Positions 8,388 to 18,867 of a stretch of DNA of 64,000 bases are shown in pieces; the stretch's first letter is position 1, and every line of letters begins with the position of its first letter. Origin of the DNA: Methanobacteriaceae archaeon (GTDB lineage Archaea; Methanobacteriota; Methanobacteria; Methanobacteriales; Methanobacteriaceae). The notes below the pieces were generated by a model, which had not been told where the DNA came from, did not search any database, and worked only from the letters and a program-made list of their open reading frames with translations. The stretch spans positions 248,001 to 312,000 of the forward strand of contig JAUSNX010000001.1 in the NCBI GenBank assembly GCA_030656015.1, in the 5' to 3' direction. Both the position numbers and the translations under genes were made by a program.

Positions 8388-9587
8388 TCATAATTCACAA
8401 ACCAGGTCTTTTGGAACTTCCCTTAAGGAAATAATAACCTTTATCAAACATAAAACAGTTAAAATTCCTAAAAAGGCCCATCCTGGAACTAAATTTCCTA
8501 AAAATCCCGTCATTAAAATCAGTATTATAACCGTGTAATAAGGCATCCGGAATATAATTAATACCCTATTTTTACACTCTTCAAGGCTATAAGAAGATAA
8601 ATGGATAAAATTTAAGGATAAAAAGGTTAGGGCCAGGGAGAAACAAAGAAGCCATGCCTCATAAGATGGTAGGAATTCTTCTAGGTCCAAATATATGACG
8701 TGTTTTATACCAATAGCAACAGTTACTATTCCTAAAAGTAATGGAAAGTGAGAATATAACCATAACTGATATTTACTAACCTTATTTCCAGATTCGATTA
8801 CTTTGGCCTCAGCACCTTTTGCTTCTTCAAAATAACTCCACCATATACAAAATGCGATTATCAAACCAAATATCCCTGTAATTTCAGCTAAAAACACAAA
8901 TCCAATAGTATTTATGGTAAATACAATACTTACCACTGCTTCACCTATTAAGATTATGGTAAAAAGCCCAAAACGTTCTGGAAGATGGGTGGAATGGGGA
9001 GGTAGTTTAAATTGTTCTTCAGCGGCAGTAATAGCCGTTATTATATCAATTATTAGTGCTATTCCCCATAAAATAAACCGAAAAGGGATAGGAACAAATG
9101 CCGATATAAACCAAATCAAAGCAGCTAATCCAAAACCCTTACAGAAATGATTTGTGAGTGGTTTAGCTTCTTTAATGTGTTTACCAGCCCTATAATGTTC
9201 ATATACCAGAATAATTCTTAAAAATGCGTAAGATACTGCAAAGCTGGATCCACTGAAACTATATGCGTCTTCAACATTGACGGCCATGGCTGCTACAGCT
9301 ATCATCTGTAACATAGTTAAAAATCTATCAAAAAGGTCGTCGGTACCGAAGCGGGATAGGAAAAAAGTATGGCCTACCCATCCCCACCAAATAACAAAAA
9401 ATAAGGGAATGGACTTTAAAAGACCTATGAAAGAATAATCTAAACTTAAATTAAGGGCCAATATGGAAACAGCTGCTACAAAAACTAGATCATACAAAAG
9501 CTCTAGCCACTCAGCATGTCTCTCCTCCTCTTCTTCATCAATAGAACGCAGCCGTGGCGGTAGAATTATATCTTTTCTAATTTTCAT
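8388..9587 (-). CDS. LtrA-family (low temperature requirement A) membrane protein
   Basis: A 399-residue protein with about ten to twelve membrane helices. Family hallmarks are present: HAEWLELLYDLVFVAAVS at residues 23-40, GWVGHTFFLSRFGTDDLFDR around 68-87, and the later LPERFGLFTIILIGEAVVS. LtrA proteins are widespread in bacteria and archaea. The name comes from a Listeria cold-growth mutant and the biochemical role is unknown. The start ATG is followed by a short charged, arginine- and glutamate-rich N-terminus. It is a single gene, divergent from the YbaN-like gene, with the dead hydrolase downstream on the same strand. Confidence 0.85.
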   Translation of the reverse strand: MKIRKDIILPPRLRSIDEEEEERHAEWLELLYDLVFVAAVSILALNLSLDYSFIGLLKSIPLFFVIWWGWVGHTFFLSRFGTDDLFDRFLTMLQMIAVAAMAVNVEDAYSFSGSSFAVSYAFLRIILVYEHYRAGKHIKEAKPLTNHFCKGFGLAALIWFISAFVPIPFRFILWGIALIIDIITAITAAEEQFKLPPHSTHLPERFGLFTIILIGEAVVSIVFTINTIGFVFLAEITGIFGLIIAFCIWWSYFEEAKGAEAKVIESGNKVSKYQLWLYSHFPLLLGIVTVAIGIKHVIYLDLEEFLPSYEAWLLCFSLALTFLSLNFIHLSSYSLEECKNRVLIIFRMPYYTVIILILMTGFLGNLVPGWAFLGILTVLCLIKVIISLREVPKDLVCEL

Positions 9588-9715
9588 TGAATTCTAAAAA
9601 TAATTAACTTAAAAGTCTTAAAATCTTGATTAGAATTTAAAAAGATGAAACCATCCTAATATAGATATAAATTGTACAGTAGAGAAATTCAATGGCAGAG
9701 ATTAAATTCTCATAA

Positions 9716-9928
9716 TTATATAGGAACTCCCTCTTGATGTTGAATATTAGATTGAGAAGAAGTATCTGATGAATTATTTTGAGCAGGAGTGGTAACCGGC
9801 ACATAAGACGGGTTTTGATTGGTTGAATTAGAAGAATTATTAGAAGTTGAATCTTGACCAGAAAAACCAAATATTCCTATAATTGAAATTATTACTAATA
9901 ATGCTACTAATAAAATTTTTGTGTTCAT
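9716..9928 (-). CDS. Small secreted or membrane-anchored Ser/Asn/Thr-rich protein
   Basis: A 70-residue protein with a hydrophobic N-terminal segment (residues 4-23) that could be a signal peptide or anchor. A low-complexity tail rich in Ser, Asn, Thr, Gln and Pro follows, with several NSS/NNS/NST sequons that archaea could N-glycosylate. No known domain is recognised. Small proteins of this build are common on methanogen surfaces. The gene stands alone between the LtrA-like gene and the AAA ATPase gene. It is probably real because of the signal-like start, but nothing else supports it. Confidence 0.5.
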   Translation of the reverse strand: MNTKILLVALLVIISIIGIFGFSGQDSTSNNSSNSTNQNPSYVPVTTPAQNNSSDTSSQSNIQHQEGVPI

Positions 9929-10118
9929 AATATCTAATTAAATGTTCTTTTTCTTTTAATAAATATTTTTCACCAAAAAACAATCAAATACTCTAAAAAA
10001 ATTGAAAGGAATTTTATTTCTTTAATTGATATATTATTTTATATTTTTTATAAAAAATCAAGATAATTTATCAAATTATTAAAAAAGTAAATAGTATGAG
10101 TATTAGTTATCAGAACAA

Positions 10119-10128
10119 CATATATTTT
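10119..10128 (+). promoter_or_regulatory. TATA box of the HTH-AAA ATPase gene
   Basis: CATATATTTT is centred about 25 nt before a likely transcription start near 10148. That leaves a leader of about 15 nt containing the ribosome site GGAGTGG before the ATG at 10162. Confidence 0.4.
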
Positions 10129-10161
10129 GTAAGTGAAACATAATATTTTAGGAGTGGTTTA

Positions 10162-11496
10162 ATGGATTACTACCATGATGAAAAAATGCAGAGATTATTT
10201 GAAATCCTCAAACAACCTAAAACTTTAGAAGAAATTGATCTCTCTGAAAGTTTTATAAAAAATCTTATTTTAAAGGTTATTTCAAATTATGGTCATATCA
10301 AAGTTAATCATATACATGAAATAACAGGACTCTCTATAAATATTCTAGAAAAATGCCTAAATGATATGGAAGAAGAAGATCTATGCGCTGCCATTGGGGG
10401 AGGTTTCATGTTTCCCAGCGTTACATTTACCATTAAAAAAGTGGGAAAAACTCAGGCAGATCACCTTTCAGAAGAGAATCCATACGTAGGTATTGCTCCA
10501 GTCGCTTATGATACATACTACAAAATTATGGAGATTCAATTAAAAGGTCGATTTCCCCAAAAAATACCTCAAGAAGTTATAGATAAAACATTTGAAGAAG
10601 TTGTAGGAAATGAGAATGGTAAAAGAACTTTGATTGAATCAGCAATTGGTGGAAAAGGATTTTTTATTTATGGGCTTCCAGGAACTGGAAAAACATTCAT
10701 TACCAGTAAAATGTCAGATTTGTTACCGCCAATATTGATACCAAGATATATTGAGTTCAGTGACCATGTAATCCAATTATTTGACCCAGATTTTCATAAA
10801 GAGTGTCCTGAGCAACCAGAAGATATTCGTTGGGTCAAAATATACGCACCATTCGTTTTTACAGGATCTGAACTGAATAGTGAAAAATTAGAAACCAATT
10901 TTGATCCTCATAAAGGTGTTTATGAAACCTCACCCATTATTAAAGCCAATGGTGGTGTTCTATTACTGGATGATCTAGGTCGACAAAAAGAAGACCACAA
11001 TAATCTTTTAAATCGTTTGATTGTACCTATGGAAAATAAAAAAGACATGATTTATATTAAAGGTGCTCCTATGGTCGTCCAAACACATTTCATACCTGCA
11101 TTTTCAACAAACCTGGATATAACTATTATGGATGAAGCACATTTGAGGCGAGCACCATTACATATTTTCCTGGAAAACCCTACCTTGCCAGAGATAGTAA
11201 AAGTTTTTAAAAAAAATCTTGATTTACTTGGTGAAAAGTACGATCCAGATGTAATAAAAACATTTGAAAAAGTGTATGAACCTACCAGAAATGGTGGTGA
11301 AGGCCTACAACCAACCTTTGCCCATGCAAGGGATTTAGCCCAAATTGCTCAAGCAGTTAGAATCCGAAAAAATGAAGATATTATAACTTCGGAAATTATG
11401 GATAATGCACTCCAACAGCACGTTTTAATTGCTTTACAGAGAAGATTTACTCCTGCTTTATTTGATAGAATTATTCGGAAGAAGAAAGATGAATAA
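10162..11496 (+). CDS. AAA-type ATPase with N-terminal winged-helix-like domain
   Basis: A 444-residue soluble ATPase. Residues 25-95 look like a helical DNA- or protein-binding domain of winged-helix type. The AAA core begins near residue 145, with Walker A GLPGTGKT at 171-178, Walker B GGVLLLDDLGR around 264-274, and the sensor-like FSTNLD and arginine-rich LRRAP segments. The layout RWVKIYAPFVFTGSEL, then KANGG, then LLNRLIVP matches a widespread bacterial and archaeal family that I recall being annotated as a chaperone-like ATPase linked to Flp-type pilus assembly. That link is from memory. The ATG has the ribosome site GGAGTGG. The gene is monocistronic. Confidence 0.75.
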   Translation: MDYYHDEKMQRLFEILKQPKTLEEIDLSESFIKNLILKVISNYGHIKVNHIHEITGLSINILEKCLNDMEEEDLCAAIGGGFMFPSVTFTIKKVGKTQADHLSEENPYVGIAPVAYDTYYKIMEIQLKGRFPQKIPQEVIDKTFEEVVGNENGKRTLIESAIGGKGFFIYGLPGTGKTFITSKMSDLLPPILIPRYIEFSDHVIQLFDPDFHKECPEQPEDIRWVKIYAPFVFTGSELNSEKLETNFDPHKGVYETSPIIKANGGVLLLDDLGRQKEDHNNLLNRLIVPMENKKDMIYIKGAPMVVQTHFIPAFSTNLDITIMDEAHLRRAPLHIFLENPTLPEIVKVFKKNLDLLGEKYDPDVIKTFEKVYEPTRNGGEGLQPTFAHARDLAQIAQAVRIRKNEDIITSEIMDNALQQHVLIALQRRFTPALFDRIIRKKKDE

Positions 11497-11690
11497 ACAA
11501 AATTATATTTAAGAATAATATTTTACTTAATTAAAAATATAAAAATACAAATTCACCTATCAAACTAATTAAATTAAAATAAAAAAATACAAAAATGTTT
11601 AAATAAAAATAATTATTTTTCAAATAAGGGAAAAGTTTTTATTACATCTTTTTTAATATAAAAGAGGCAACAGTCAAAGGAGAACAATAA

Positions 11691-12713
11691 ATGACATGCA
11701 GTGTTTTAGTCGGAGGCGGATGGGGTGACGAAGGTAAAGGTAAGTGTATTACTTATTTATGCCATTATGATAAACCCAGCATCATCGCCAGAGCAGGAGT
11801 AGGGCCTAATGCAGGCCACTCTGTAGAATTTAATGGTGAAAAATACGGTTTAAGGTTAACTCCTTCTGGATTTGTGCATACTGACGCTAAGATGTTTATA
11901 GGCGCAGGAGTACTAGTTGATCCAGAAGTATTCTTACATGAAATGGATTATTTAAACAAATATAATGTTAAAGAGCGAACATTTGTTGATTATCGCTGCG
12001 CTATAATAGAAGAACAACATAAAGAAAGAGATAAAGCCTCTGATCACCTTTTTAAGAAAATAGGGAGTACTGGTACTGGTTGCGGACCTGCTAACTCAGA
12101 TAGAGTAATGAGAACAGCCAAACTGGCCAGTGAAATACCAGAACTTGAAGATTACACAGCTAATGTGCCTCTGCAAATAAATGAAGCTTTAGATCAAGAC
12201 CAGGATGTTTTTATTGAAGGTTCACAGGGTTTTGGATTATCTCTGTACTATGGAACATATCCCTATGTGACCAGTAAAGACACTACTGCTAGTACTGCAG
12301 CAGCAGATGTAGGTGTGGGACCTACCCGTATCGATGACGTTATAGCTGTTTTTAAATCATATATAACTCGAGTAGGTGAAGGACCATTCCCAACAGAAAT
12401 TACACAACAAAAAGCTGAAGAAATGGGACTTGAAGAGTACGGAACCGTTACTGGCAGACGAAGAAGAGTTGGTCTATTTGATATGGAAATGGCTAAAGAA
12501 TCCTGTATGATAAATGGAGCAACACAAATCGCTTTGACATGTGTAGACCGTCTTTATCCAGAATGCGAACGAACAACTGATTATTCTTCGCTTAAACCAG
12601 AAATAAAAAGATTTATAGATGAAATTGAAGGAGAAACTGGAGTTCCTGTAACCATAATATCTACTGGCCCAGATCTAGTTGATACCATTGATTTAAGAGA
12701 TGAATTACTTTAA
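11691..12713 (+). CDS. purA: Adenylosuccinate synthetase
   Basis: This enzyme joins IMP and aspartate, using GTP, to give adenylosuccinate in AMP synthesis. At 340 residues it is the short archaeal form (bacterial enzymes have about 430). The GTP-binding loop [11 protein letters not shown] is at residues 8-18. Downstream are the IMP-site segments [44 protein letters not shown] and [13 protein letters not shown]. The ribosome site AAGGAG stands 7-8 nt before the ATG. The gene is alone on its transcript, flanked by about 190 nt of A/T-rich DNA. Confidence 0.96.
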   Translation: MTCSVLVGGGWGDEGKGKCITYLCHYDKPSIIARAGVGPNAGHSVEFNGEKYGLRLTPSGFVHTDAKMFIGAGVLVDPEVFLHEMDYLNKYNVKERTFVDYRCAIIEEQHKERDKASDHLFKKIGSTGTGCGPANSDRVMRTAKLASEIPELEDYTANVPLQINEALDQDQDVFIEGSQGFGLSLYYGTYPYVTSKDTTASTAAADVGVGPTRIDDVIAVFKSYITRVGEGPFPTEITQQKAEEMGLEEYGTVTGRRRRVGLFDMEMAKESCMINGATQIALTCVDRLYPECERTTDYSSLKPEIKRFIDEIEGETGVPVTIISTGPDLVDTIDLRDELL

Positions 12714-12851
12714 TTCTTCTCAAATATTTATTTAAATTTTTTTTAATTTTAATAATGCAAATTTAACAAATCCAAATTCCAATTACTTATTTTCTCTAAA
12801 ATTTATTTCACTAAAATTTGATTAATAAACAAATTAAATAAAAAAAAATTA

Positions 12852-13610
12852 TTATTTTTCATTTATATTATTCTTCCAGAATTGATTTAAAGTACCCCAA
12901 TGACCATTTTTAATGCTTTCTTTTACGAAAATATCAGCTTTTTTAATGGCAATTTCCATTTCAATCCCTTTACTCATATAAGAAGTAATAGCTGCTGAAA
13001 AGGAGCATCCACTCCCATGAGTATTACTACTTTCTATTAATTCTCCGCTAATAACTCTGATTTGGCCATTATAAAGGATATTATCCCCATCTAGATGGCC
13101 TCCTGTAACTACCACATCACATAGTTTTCCTATTTTGTAAGCAGATTCAATAGCATCTTCTTGAGTTTCAATATTGATTCCTGAAAGTAATTCTGCTTCA
13201 AAAACATTGGGGGTGACTATTAATGCCTCTTTTAAAAGGTATTTTTTTATAGCACTGGCCATTCCCTCTTGTGAGAGAGAACTTCCAGATCCGGCAACCA
13301 TTACCGGGTCAACTACTATTTTTAAATCATATTCTGAAATCTTTTTAGAAACGGATTTTATGATTTCTTTTGAATAAAGCATTCCAGTTTTCCCGTAAAT
13401 TACTGGAAGATCTTCTAAAATTAAGTCTATCTGCTCTTCAATAAAATCCAGTTCTATGGGACGTATATTTGAAACTCTTTGAACATTTTGAGCAGTTAAG
13501 GCAGTAATTACACCCGTTCCATAAATTCCAAGTGCAGAAAATGTCTTTAAATCACTTAATATTCCTGCCCCTCCTGAAGGATCAAAACCAGCAATGGAAA
13601 TAGCTAACAT
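12852..13610 (-). CDS. thiD: Hydroxymethylpyrimidine/phosphomethylpyrimidine kinase
   Basis: Makes HMP-pyrophosphate in thiamine synthesis by two successive phosphorylations. The 252 residues show the ribokinase-like fold with AGFDPSGGAGILSDLKTF at residues 7-24, DPVMVAGSGSS near 136, TPNVFEAELLSG, and the catalytic NTHGSGCSFSAAI. The length is typical, with no C-terminal ThiN-like extension, so this is the kinase domain alone. It lies 126 nt downstream of cofC on the same strand, a gap that may or may not carry its own promoter. Confidence 0.95.
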   Translation of the reverse strand: MLAISIAGFDPSGGAGILSDLKTFSALGIYGTGVITALTAQNVQRVSNIRPIELDFIEEQIDLILEDLPVIYGKTGMLYSKEIIKSVSKKISEYDLKIVVDPVMVAGSGSSLSQEGMASAIKKYLLKEALIVTPNVFEAELLSGINIETQEDAIESAYKIGKLCDVVVTGGHLDGDNILYNGQIRVISGELIESSNTHGSGCSFSAAITSYMSKGIEMEIAIKKADIFVKESIKNGHWGTLNQFWKNNINEK

Positions 13611-13736
13611 TTCATCAACTCTTAAATAACTATAAACACCTTAATACAATCAACATAATCAACTAAGATTAAATTAATACTACTTAATGTTTGTAGATTT
13701 TTTTTAACTATACATTAAAAATAAATTAATTTAAGT

Positions 13737-14414
13737 TTATATTAATTCTCTTTTGATTTCTAAACGTTCTGAGCCGTGAAAAGGCTTGGCACTTAATTTT
13801 AGTTTCTTTAAATATGTTTGAGTATGAGTATCATGACCATGTAAAATAATTTCACCTAAATCCTCTGCCGTATTAACATCCAGAGAAAGATAGAATGAAT
13901 CATATATTTTAAAGGAAAGTTCATTATTTTTTGCATCTTGCAAATGTTCAAAGAAGCTGCAATCACCGAATTTTAATTCAATTGCTCCAGGTTGGAATGC
14001 AATCGCATTAGTTCCACCACCTTTAGCAGGAGCAATTACTACATCATATTTCTCAGAATCTTCAATAAATTTTTTTGGATTAGCAATACTTAGTAATGGA
14101 ATATCTGAAGGAGTTATTATTACTTTGCTACAATTTTCAGAACACCATTCAATGGCCTGTTTAAGAGCACCATTCAAGTCAGTCTGGCCTTTTTCTTGAA
14201 TAATTGTTACTCCTAATTCATATGCAAATTCAAGAACATCTTCATCAGCGCTTATGACCACTACTTCATCAACAGCACCTTTTAAGGCCATGGTAACATC
14301 AGTTAACATAGCCTTTAATAAACCCTCTCTTTCACTTGGGGTTAAAGTGGGAGAAAGCCGTGTTTTCGCATGGGAAAACCTGGAAACAGGAATTATTGCA
14401 TAAGTGGATTTCAT
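13737..14414 (-). CDS. cofC: 2-phospho-L-lactate guanylyltransferase (F420 synthesis)
   Basis: Activates 2-phospholactate with GTP to give the LPPG precursor used by CofD to build coenzyme F420, the deazaflavin carrier of methanogenesis. The 225-residue nucleotidyltransferase starts with IPVSRFSHAKTRLSP (residues 8-22), the family signature for nucleotide binding. ITPSDIPLL carries the metal-binding aspartate, followed by the glycine-rich APAKGGGTNAIAF. A secreted protein gene lies 67 nt upstream on the same strand and thiD lies downstream. In other genomes cofC often sits apart from cofD, as it does here. Confidence 0.93.
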   Translation of the reverse strand: MKSTYAIIPVSRFSHAKTRLSPTLTPSEREGLLKAMLTDVTMALKGAVDEVVVISADEDVLEFAYELGVTIIQEKGQTDLNGALKQAIEWCSENCSKVIITPSDIPLLSIANPKKFIEDSEKYDVVIAPAKGGGTNAIAFQPGAIELKFGDCSFFEHLQDAKNNELSFKIYDSFYLSLDVNTAEDLGEIILHGHDTHTQTYLKKLKLSAKPFHGSERLEIKRELI

Positions 14415-14481
14415 AGTTAATCTCCGAAAATAATATTTTTCTATTATATTATAACTAAAAGGTTATTACTCAAAGGATATA

Positions 14482-15174
14482 TCATAAATTTAATCCTAAC
14501 CCACTAAACCAATTCGTTACTTGTTCAGTAAAACTCTGGCTTTGGTTTAATATTGAACTATTGATATTTACATTGTTCATTTGATCTGCAGTTAAATTAA
14601 ATTTGGTCATTACTTCTATTTTAGCATTAGATAAGTTTCCTTTAATATCATAAAAGCTTATATCTTGTTTTTGACTAACAGCAGCTACTTCTCCCGTGTA
14701 AATATTAAAGTCAGGCCCGCCCACAATAGTCCAGATTTTTAGTTGAGCATTTAATGCATCAGAAGGATTTTCAGGATTGGAAGATGATGCAATCTCAGTA
14801 ATAACCTGAGGAGCTAAACCTGATACTGTAAGCTTTTTATTTTCAATTGCTTTTTGATCAGGCTCAATACAGTAAGCAGGAACTGTTATTTTAGTATTAG
14901 GTGAAACAACTTCATCACGAGCAATTACTAAATCTTGAGAATCTTTACTAGAGAGGATAGTGCCTTTTTGAACATTCACCGGATTTTTTCCTTTGTTTTG
15001 AATATTTATTTCATGAGGTATGGTTCCTGCAGGTGTTTGCTGAGTAATAACAACATTACCCGCATTATAAGCTTCATCTAGGGTTAAGCCTTTGGCAGAT
15101 ATGAAATTCATAGCTCCTAATCCTACAGCAAATAAACATATGACCATTAACACCAAAATTATTCGGTAATTCAT
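14482..15174 (-). CDS. Exported or membrane-anchored protein of unknown function
   Basis: A 230-residue protein with an N-terminal hydrophobic segment at residues 5-27 that serves as signal or anchor. The rest is polar and predicted outside the cell. It reads as beta-rich: IPHEINIQNKGKNPVNVQKG suggests a beta-sandwich strand pair, and PAYCIEPDQKA contains the only cysteine outside the anchor. I do not recognise the family. The gene is 67 nt upstream of cofC on the same strand; there is no obvious functional link, so the two may simply share a transcript. Confidence 0.65.
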   Translation of the reverse strand: MNYRIILVLMVICLFAVGLGAMNFISAKGLTLDEAYNAGNVVITQQTPAGTIPHEINIQNKGKNPVNVQKGTILSSKDSQDLVIARDEVVSPNTKITVPAYCIEPDQKAIENKKLTVSGLAPQVITEIASSSNPENPSDALNAQLKIWTIVGGPDFNIYTGEVAAVSQKQDISFYDIKGNLSNAKIEVMTKFNLTADQMNNVNINSSILNQSQSFTEQVTNWFSGLGLNL

Positions 15175-15310
15175 TCCTCTTCCTCAGTCCTTTATGTTAT
15201 ACATTATTTTAATAATTAAATTAAATTTAATTTACATATCAGTTAATTCTAGGTAAAAAATGTATTATTAAAAATGTATAATTCGAATTTATCAAATTCT
15301 GAATCATTAA

Positions 15311-16723
15311 TTAATATGTTTTTGCCAGAAAAGCCTTAAATTTTGCATCCCTGCTACAGTTAAAACAATTTCCAGAAGTTTCTTCTTCCTGAACACCTAA
15401 AATATCTACATTTGCTATTTCTTCTATTTCTTTTCCACAGGACTCTTCGCCACACCATGAAAATGAAATTATGCCTTTTTCAGTTTCTATAGACTCTTTA
15501 ACATCTTCAATATTATCTACCTGGCGAATTTGATTATTGAATTTTTCCCGGGCTTTTTCTCGCATATTCAAACTAATATCTGACATTAAGTTGTTAACAT
15601 TATCTATAATGTCCTCTTCAAGTGAAACACTAATTTTTTCCATGGTATCTCTTCTTAAGAAGACAGTTTTATTATCATTTAAATCTCTTGGCCCTAGTTC
15701 TATTCTTAATGGAACTCCTCTCATCTCCCAATCATAGAATTTTTTACCGGCCCTCATATCACGGTCATCCATGTGAACTCTGAATCCAGCATCTTTCAGT
15801 TTGCTCTGAATTTCCTCACAAGCAGCTATAACCTCTTCTCCACCTTTTTTAAATATGATCGGAACTATTACTACTTGATATGGTGAAATTTCAGGTGGAA
15901 GGCATAGTCCAGAATCATCTCCATGAACACCAATCACTGAAGCAATAACTCTATCAGAAAGACCATAACACGTTTGATAAGCATATTCGTGCTCCCCTTC
16001 AGGAGTTTCGAAAGTGATTTCAAAAGTTTTAGCAAAGGTTTGGCCTAAATTATGGACTGTACCAATCTGCAAAGTCTTTCCATCAGGTAGTAATGTATCA
16101 AAAGCCATGGTATAGTCCGCACCAGGGAATTTATCCCATACTGGCCTTTTAGTAATTAAGTAAGGAATTCCTAAAACATCAAAAAACTCTTTATAAATTT
16201 TAATAGCATCTTCAACCTGCTTTTGAGCATCTTCTTTACTGCTGTGAACCGTGTGTGCTTCCTTGAATGTTGTAATTTCTCTTACTCTTATGAGAGGTCG
16301 AGTGTGTTTAGTTTCGTACCGGAAAGTGTTTACTACTTGATAAAACTTCATAGGTAAATCTGTATGAGATCTAACCCATAAAGAAAACATAGGATACATA
16401 GCAGTTTCACTGGTTGGCCTTAGAGCCATTTTTTTGTTTAATTCAGTTAAACCACCATGATTTATCCAATAAACCTCTTCTTCGAATCCTTTTACATGAA
16501 TAGCCTCTTTTGCAAGTTCATCTTCAGGAATAAGTAATGGGAAGAGCACTTCTTCATGTTCTTTATCTAAAATATCTTTAAGGATATTTAAAGTGTACTT
16601 TCTTATTTTAAAACCATTAGGAAGCCAAACATTCATTCCTTTGATTGGATAACGGGAGTCTAAAATTTCTGCTTCCTCTAATATATTGTGAAACCATTCA
16701 CTGAAATTTGTCATATTTTTCAC
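15311..16723 (-). CDS. proS: Prolyl-tRNA synthetase (archaeal/eukaryal type)
   Basis: Charges tRNA-Pro. This is the 470-residue class II synthetase of the short archaeal form without the bacterial editing insert. Motif 2 is visible as [17 protein letters not shown] (around 115-131). The proline-pocket stretch [28 protein letters not shown] and motif 3 [15 protein letters not shown] follow. The C-terminal domain holds C-x4-C (CGEESC) and C-x2-C (CFNC) zinc ligands, as in other archaeal enzymes. It is monocistronic and divergent from egsA. Confidence 0.96.
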   Translation of the reverse strand: MKNMTNFSEWFHNILEEAEILDSRYPIKGMNVWLPNGFKIRKYTLNILKDILDKEHEEVLFPLLIPEDELAKEAIHVKGFEEEVYWINHGGLTELNKKMALRPTSETAMYPMFSLWVRSHTDLPMKFYQVVNTFRYETKHTRPLIRVREITTFKEAHTVHSSKEDAQKQVEDAIKIYKEFFDVLGIPYLITKRPVWDKFPGADYTMAFDTLLPDGKTLQIGTVHNLGQTFAKTFEITFETPEGEHEYAYQTCYGLSDRVIASVIGVHGDDSGLCLPPEISPYQVVIVPIIFKKGGEEVIAACEEIQSKLKDAGFRVHMDDRDMRAGKKFYDWEMRGVPLRIELGPRDLNDNKTVFLRRDTMEKISVSLEEDIIDNVNNLMSDISLNMREKAREKFNNQIRQVDNIEDVKESIETEKGIISFSWCGEESCGKEIEEIANVDILGVQEEETSGNCFNCSRDAKFKAFLAKTY

Positions 16724-17249
16724 CGTGATTTACTGCGATAAAGTTAGTAATAAGTGTTATAATTGATTTATGGAGTTTAAATAATAAATATTTATTATAA
16801 AATTGATTAAATTAAATCGACCTAATATTATCAATAACAATAATCTACTCCCATATCATTTAAAGATTATTTAAAAAATTCATTAACTAATCAAATACTT
16901 AAAACTTTTAATTTCAATAATCTATTTCTAGAATTTTAATTCAGTTTAAGAAAAACTAATATTTTAATTAACTACATTTAATTTCTTATAACTAACTTAG
17001 TGCATTACTTTAATTCTTATTTTAATATTATTCAATCAATCTTATTAATATCTGATTATTATCCTTGTTAATTAATTATATTTATAAATTTAATTTCAAA
17101 ATATGATAAGAATAATACAATAGTTACTTAGATAGATAATAACAACATAAAATTTATATTAAACTTTTTAAGCTTAAGAGTGGCTTAAAAATCCAAAATT
17201 ATTTTATTAAAGGTGCTTAAAATATAATCATTATAACAGGTAAGATAAC
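16724..17249. other. Intergenic region between proS and egsA
   Basis: About 525 nt of A/T-rich DNA carrying the divergent promoters of proS and egsA. Near egsA a TATA-like TTTATATTAA lies at 17153-17162, followed by an inverted repeat TTTTTAAGC (17165-17173) and GCTTAAAAA (17183-17191). A further GCTTAAAA copy lies near 17215. No ORF or RNA gene was seen in the remainder. Confidence 0.45.
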
Positions 17250-18293
17250 ATGGATTCAAAGAAAATACAACTGCCCCGTGAGATACATACTGGAGCAGGA
17301 GTAATCAACAAAACGGGCATTATATGCCGTAATTTAAGGTTTGAAGACAATATATTAGTAGTCAGTGGCCCTAAAACACTGCGTATTGGTGGTGAAAAAG
17401 CTATTGAGAGTCTTGAAGCCGAAGGATTTAATGTTGAAAATGTAACAATCCATGAAGCTTCAGATGAAGCTGTTAAAAAAGTTCAGAAAAAAATAAACGA
17501 TGTTTCTGCTGTTTTAGGAGTAGGTGGTGGAAAAGTAATAGATGTAGCAAAAATAGCGTCCACCAATTCCAATATTCATTTTATTAGTGTACCTACGGCA
17601 GCATCTCACGACGGAATTGCTTCACCAAGAGCTTCCATACGTAATAGTGGAGGAACTGTTTCTTTAGAAGCAAATTCTCCTTTAGGAGTCATTGCGGATA
17701 CAGAAATTATTAGTAAAGCCCCTATAAGACTATTAGCTGCAGGATGCGGAGATATAATTTCAAACTATACAGCCATACTTGATTGGAAGCTTGCCAGCCG
17801 ATTATTAAATGAAGATTACAGTGAATCTGCTTCTGCACTTTCATTAATGACTGCCAAAATGATAATCAAATACTCAGATTCCATTAAAGAAGGCTTAGAA
17901 GAGAGCGCACGTATGGTTGTAAAATCATTAATTAGTAGTAGCATTGCCATCAGTATTGCAGGCACAAGTAGGCCCGCGAGTGGCTCAGAACATAAATTCA
18001 GTCATGCTTTAGATATGATTGCTCCAAAACCAGCCCTGCACGGAGAACAATGTGGTGTAGGAACTATAATGATGATGCATCTTCATGGAGAAGATTGGCA
18101 GTTTATTAGGGATGCTCTAAAAAGAATGCATGCACCCACCACTGCAGAAGAGTTAGGTATAGATGCAGAATATATCATTGAAGCCCTTACTATGGCACAT
18201 AGTATTCGGAAAGAAAGATACACAATTCTGGGAGATCGTGGTCTTACCAGAGAAGCAGCAGAAAAGCTGGCCATTAAAACGGAAGTGATTTAA
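17250..18293 (+). CDS. egsA: sn-glycerol-1-phosphate dehydrogenase
   Basis: Reduces dihydroxyacetone phosphate to sn-glycerol-1-phosphate, setting the archaeal lipid backbone chirality. The 347 residues fit the family. The nucleotide site [10 protein letters not shown] is near residue 92, [16 protein letters not shown] near 115, and the metal-binding histidines lie in [11 protein letters not shown] and [10 protein letters not shown]. Translation is probably coupled to the UPF0179 gene, whose start codon abuts the egsA stop. The leader contains an inverted repeat (17165-17191) at the likely transcription start. Confidence 0.96.
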   Translation: MDSKKIQLPREIHTGAGVINKTGIICRNLRFEDNILVVSGPKTLRIGGEKAIESLEAEGFNVENVTIHEASDEAVKKVQKKINDVSAVLGVGGGKVIDVAKIASTNSNIHFISVPTAASHDGIASPRASIRNSGGTVSLEANSPLGVIADTEIISKAPIRLLAAGCGDIISNYTAILDWKLASRLLNEDYSESASALSLMTAKMIIKYSDSIKEGLEESARMVVKSLISSSIAISIAGTSRPASGSEHKFSHALDMIAPKPALHGEQCGVGTIMMMHLHGEDWQFIRDALKRMHAPTTAEELGIDAEYIIEALTMAHSIRKERYTILGDRGLTREAAEKLAIKTEVI

Positions 18294-18725
18294 TTGATAA
18301 CCCTCATTGGAAAAAAACTTGCAAAAAAAGGATTAATATTTATGCATTGTGGATCTGCTCCAGAATGCGATGAATGCCGTTTTAAAGGTACCTGTGTTGA
18401 TTCTCTAGAAGAAGGAAGAATGTATATTATCAAAAATATCAAAGATTCAGAACAGAAATGTAATCTACACGAAGGCCATAAAGTAAAAGTTATAGAAGTT
18501 GAAAAGGCCAATATAGAAGCTCTAGTTGATTCAAAAAGAGCTTTTGAAGGATCTATGATCTCAATAAAACATCCTAATTGTGAAGAAGAATGTGAAATCC
18601 ATGATATGTGTTTCCCAGAAGGATTATACGAAAATGACAAATGTAAAATTGTTAAAACTCTAGGAAAACCTTCCAAAAAATGTGCTAAGGGATATGACCT
18701 TAATCGTGTCATTTTGAAATATTAA
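18294..18725 (+). CDS. UPF0179 family cysteine-rich protein
   Basis: A 143-residue conserved archaeal protein of unknown role. Eleven cysteines, several in close clusters, suggest metal binding: CGSAPECDECRFKGTC around 20-35, CNLH, and CEEECEIHDMC near 102-112, then a lone C near 134. The start is a TTG directly following the egsA stop codon, which indicates stop-start coupled translation; no other in-frame start would preserve the MITLIGKKLAKKG N-terminus. Co-transcription with egsA is likely, but a role in lipid synthesis is not shown. Confidence 0.88.
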   Translation: MITLIGKKLAKKGLIFMHCGSAPECDECRFKGTCVDSLEEGRMYIIKNIKDSEQKCNLHEGHKVKVIEVEKANIEALVDSKRAFEGSMISIKHPNCEEECEIHDMCFPEGLYENDKCKIVKTLGKPSKKCAKGYDLNRVILKY

Positions 18726-18867
18726 ATTTATTTATTTAATTTAAAGTTAATTAACTAGCTCATTAAAAACAAATTAGTATATTAAATATTATATTCATTC
18801 CACACATTATTGTAATTTATTTATTAATTCAAATATTTGCTCAAATTTTTTAATAAGGAGATTTAAA

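Noticed and set aside
8341-8538. 65-codon plus-strand frame over the LtrA gene end
   Set aside because: It is antisense to the LtrA C-terminus and the dead hydrolase start, with no ribosome site or recognisable domain.
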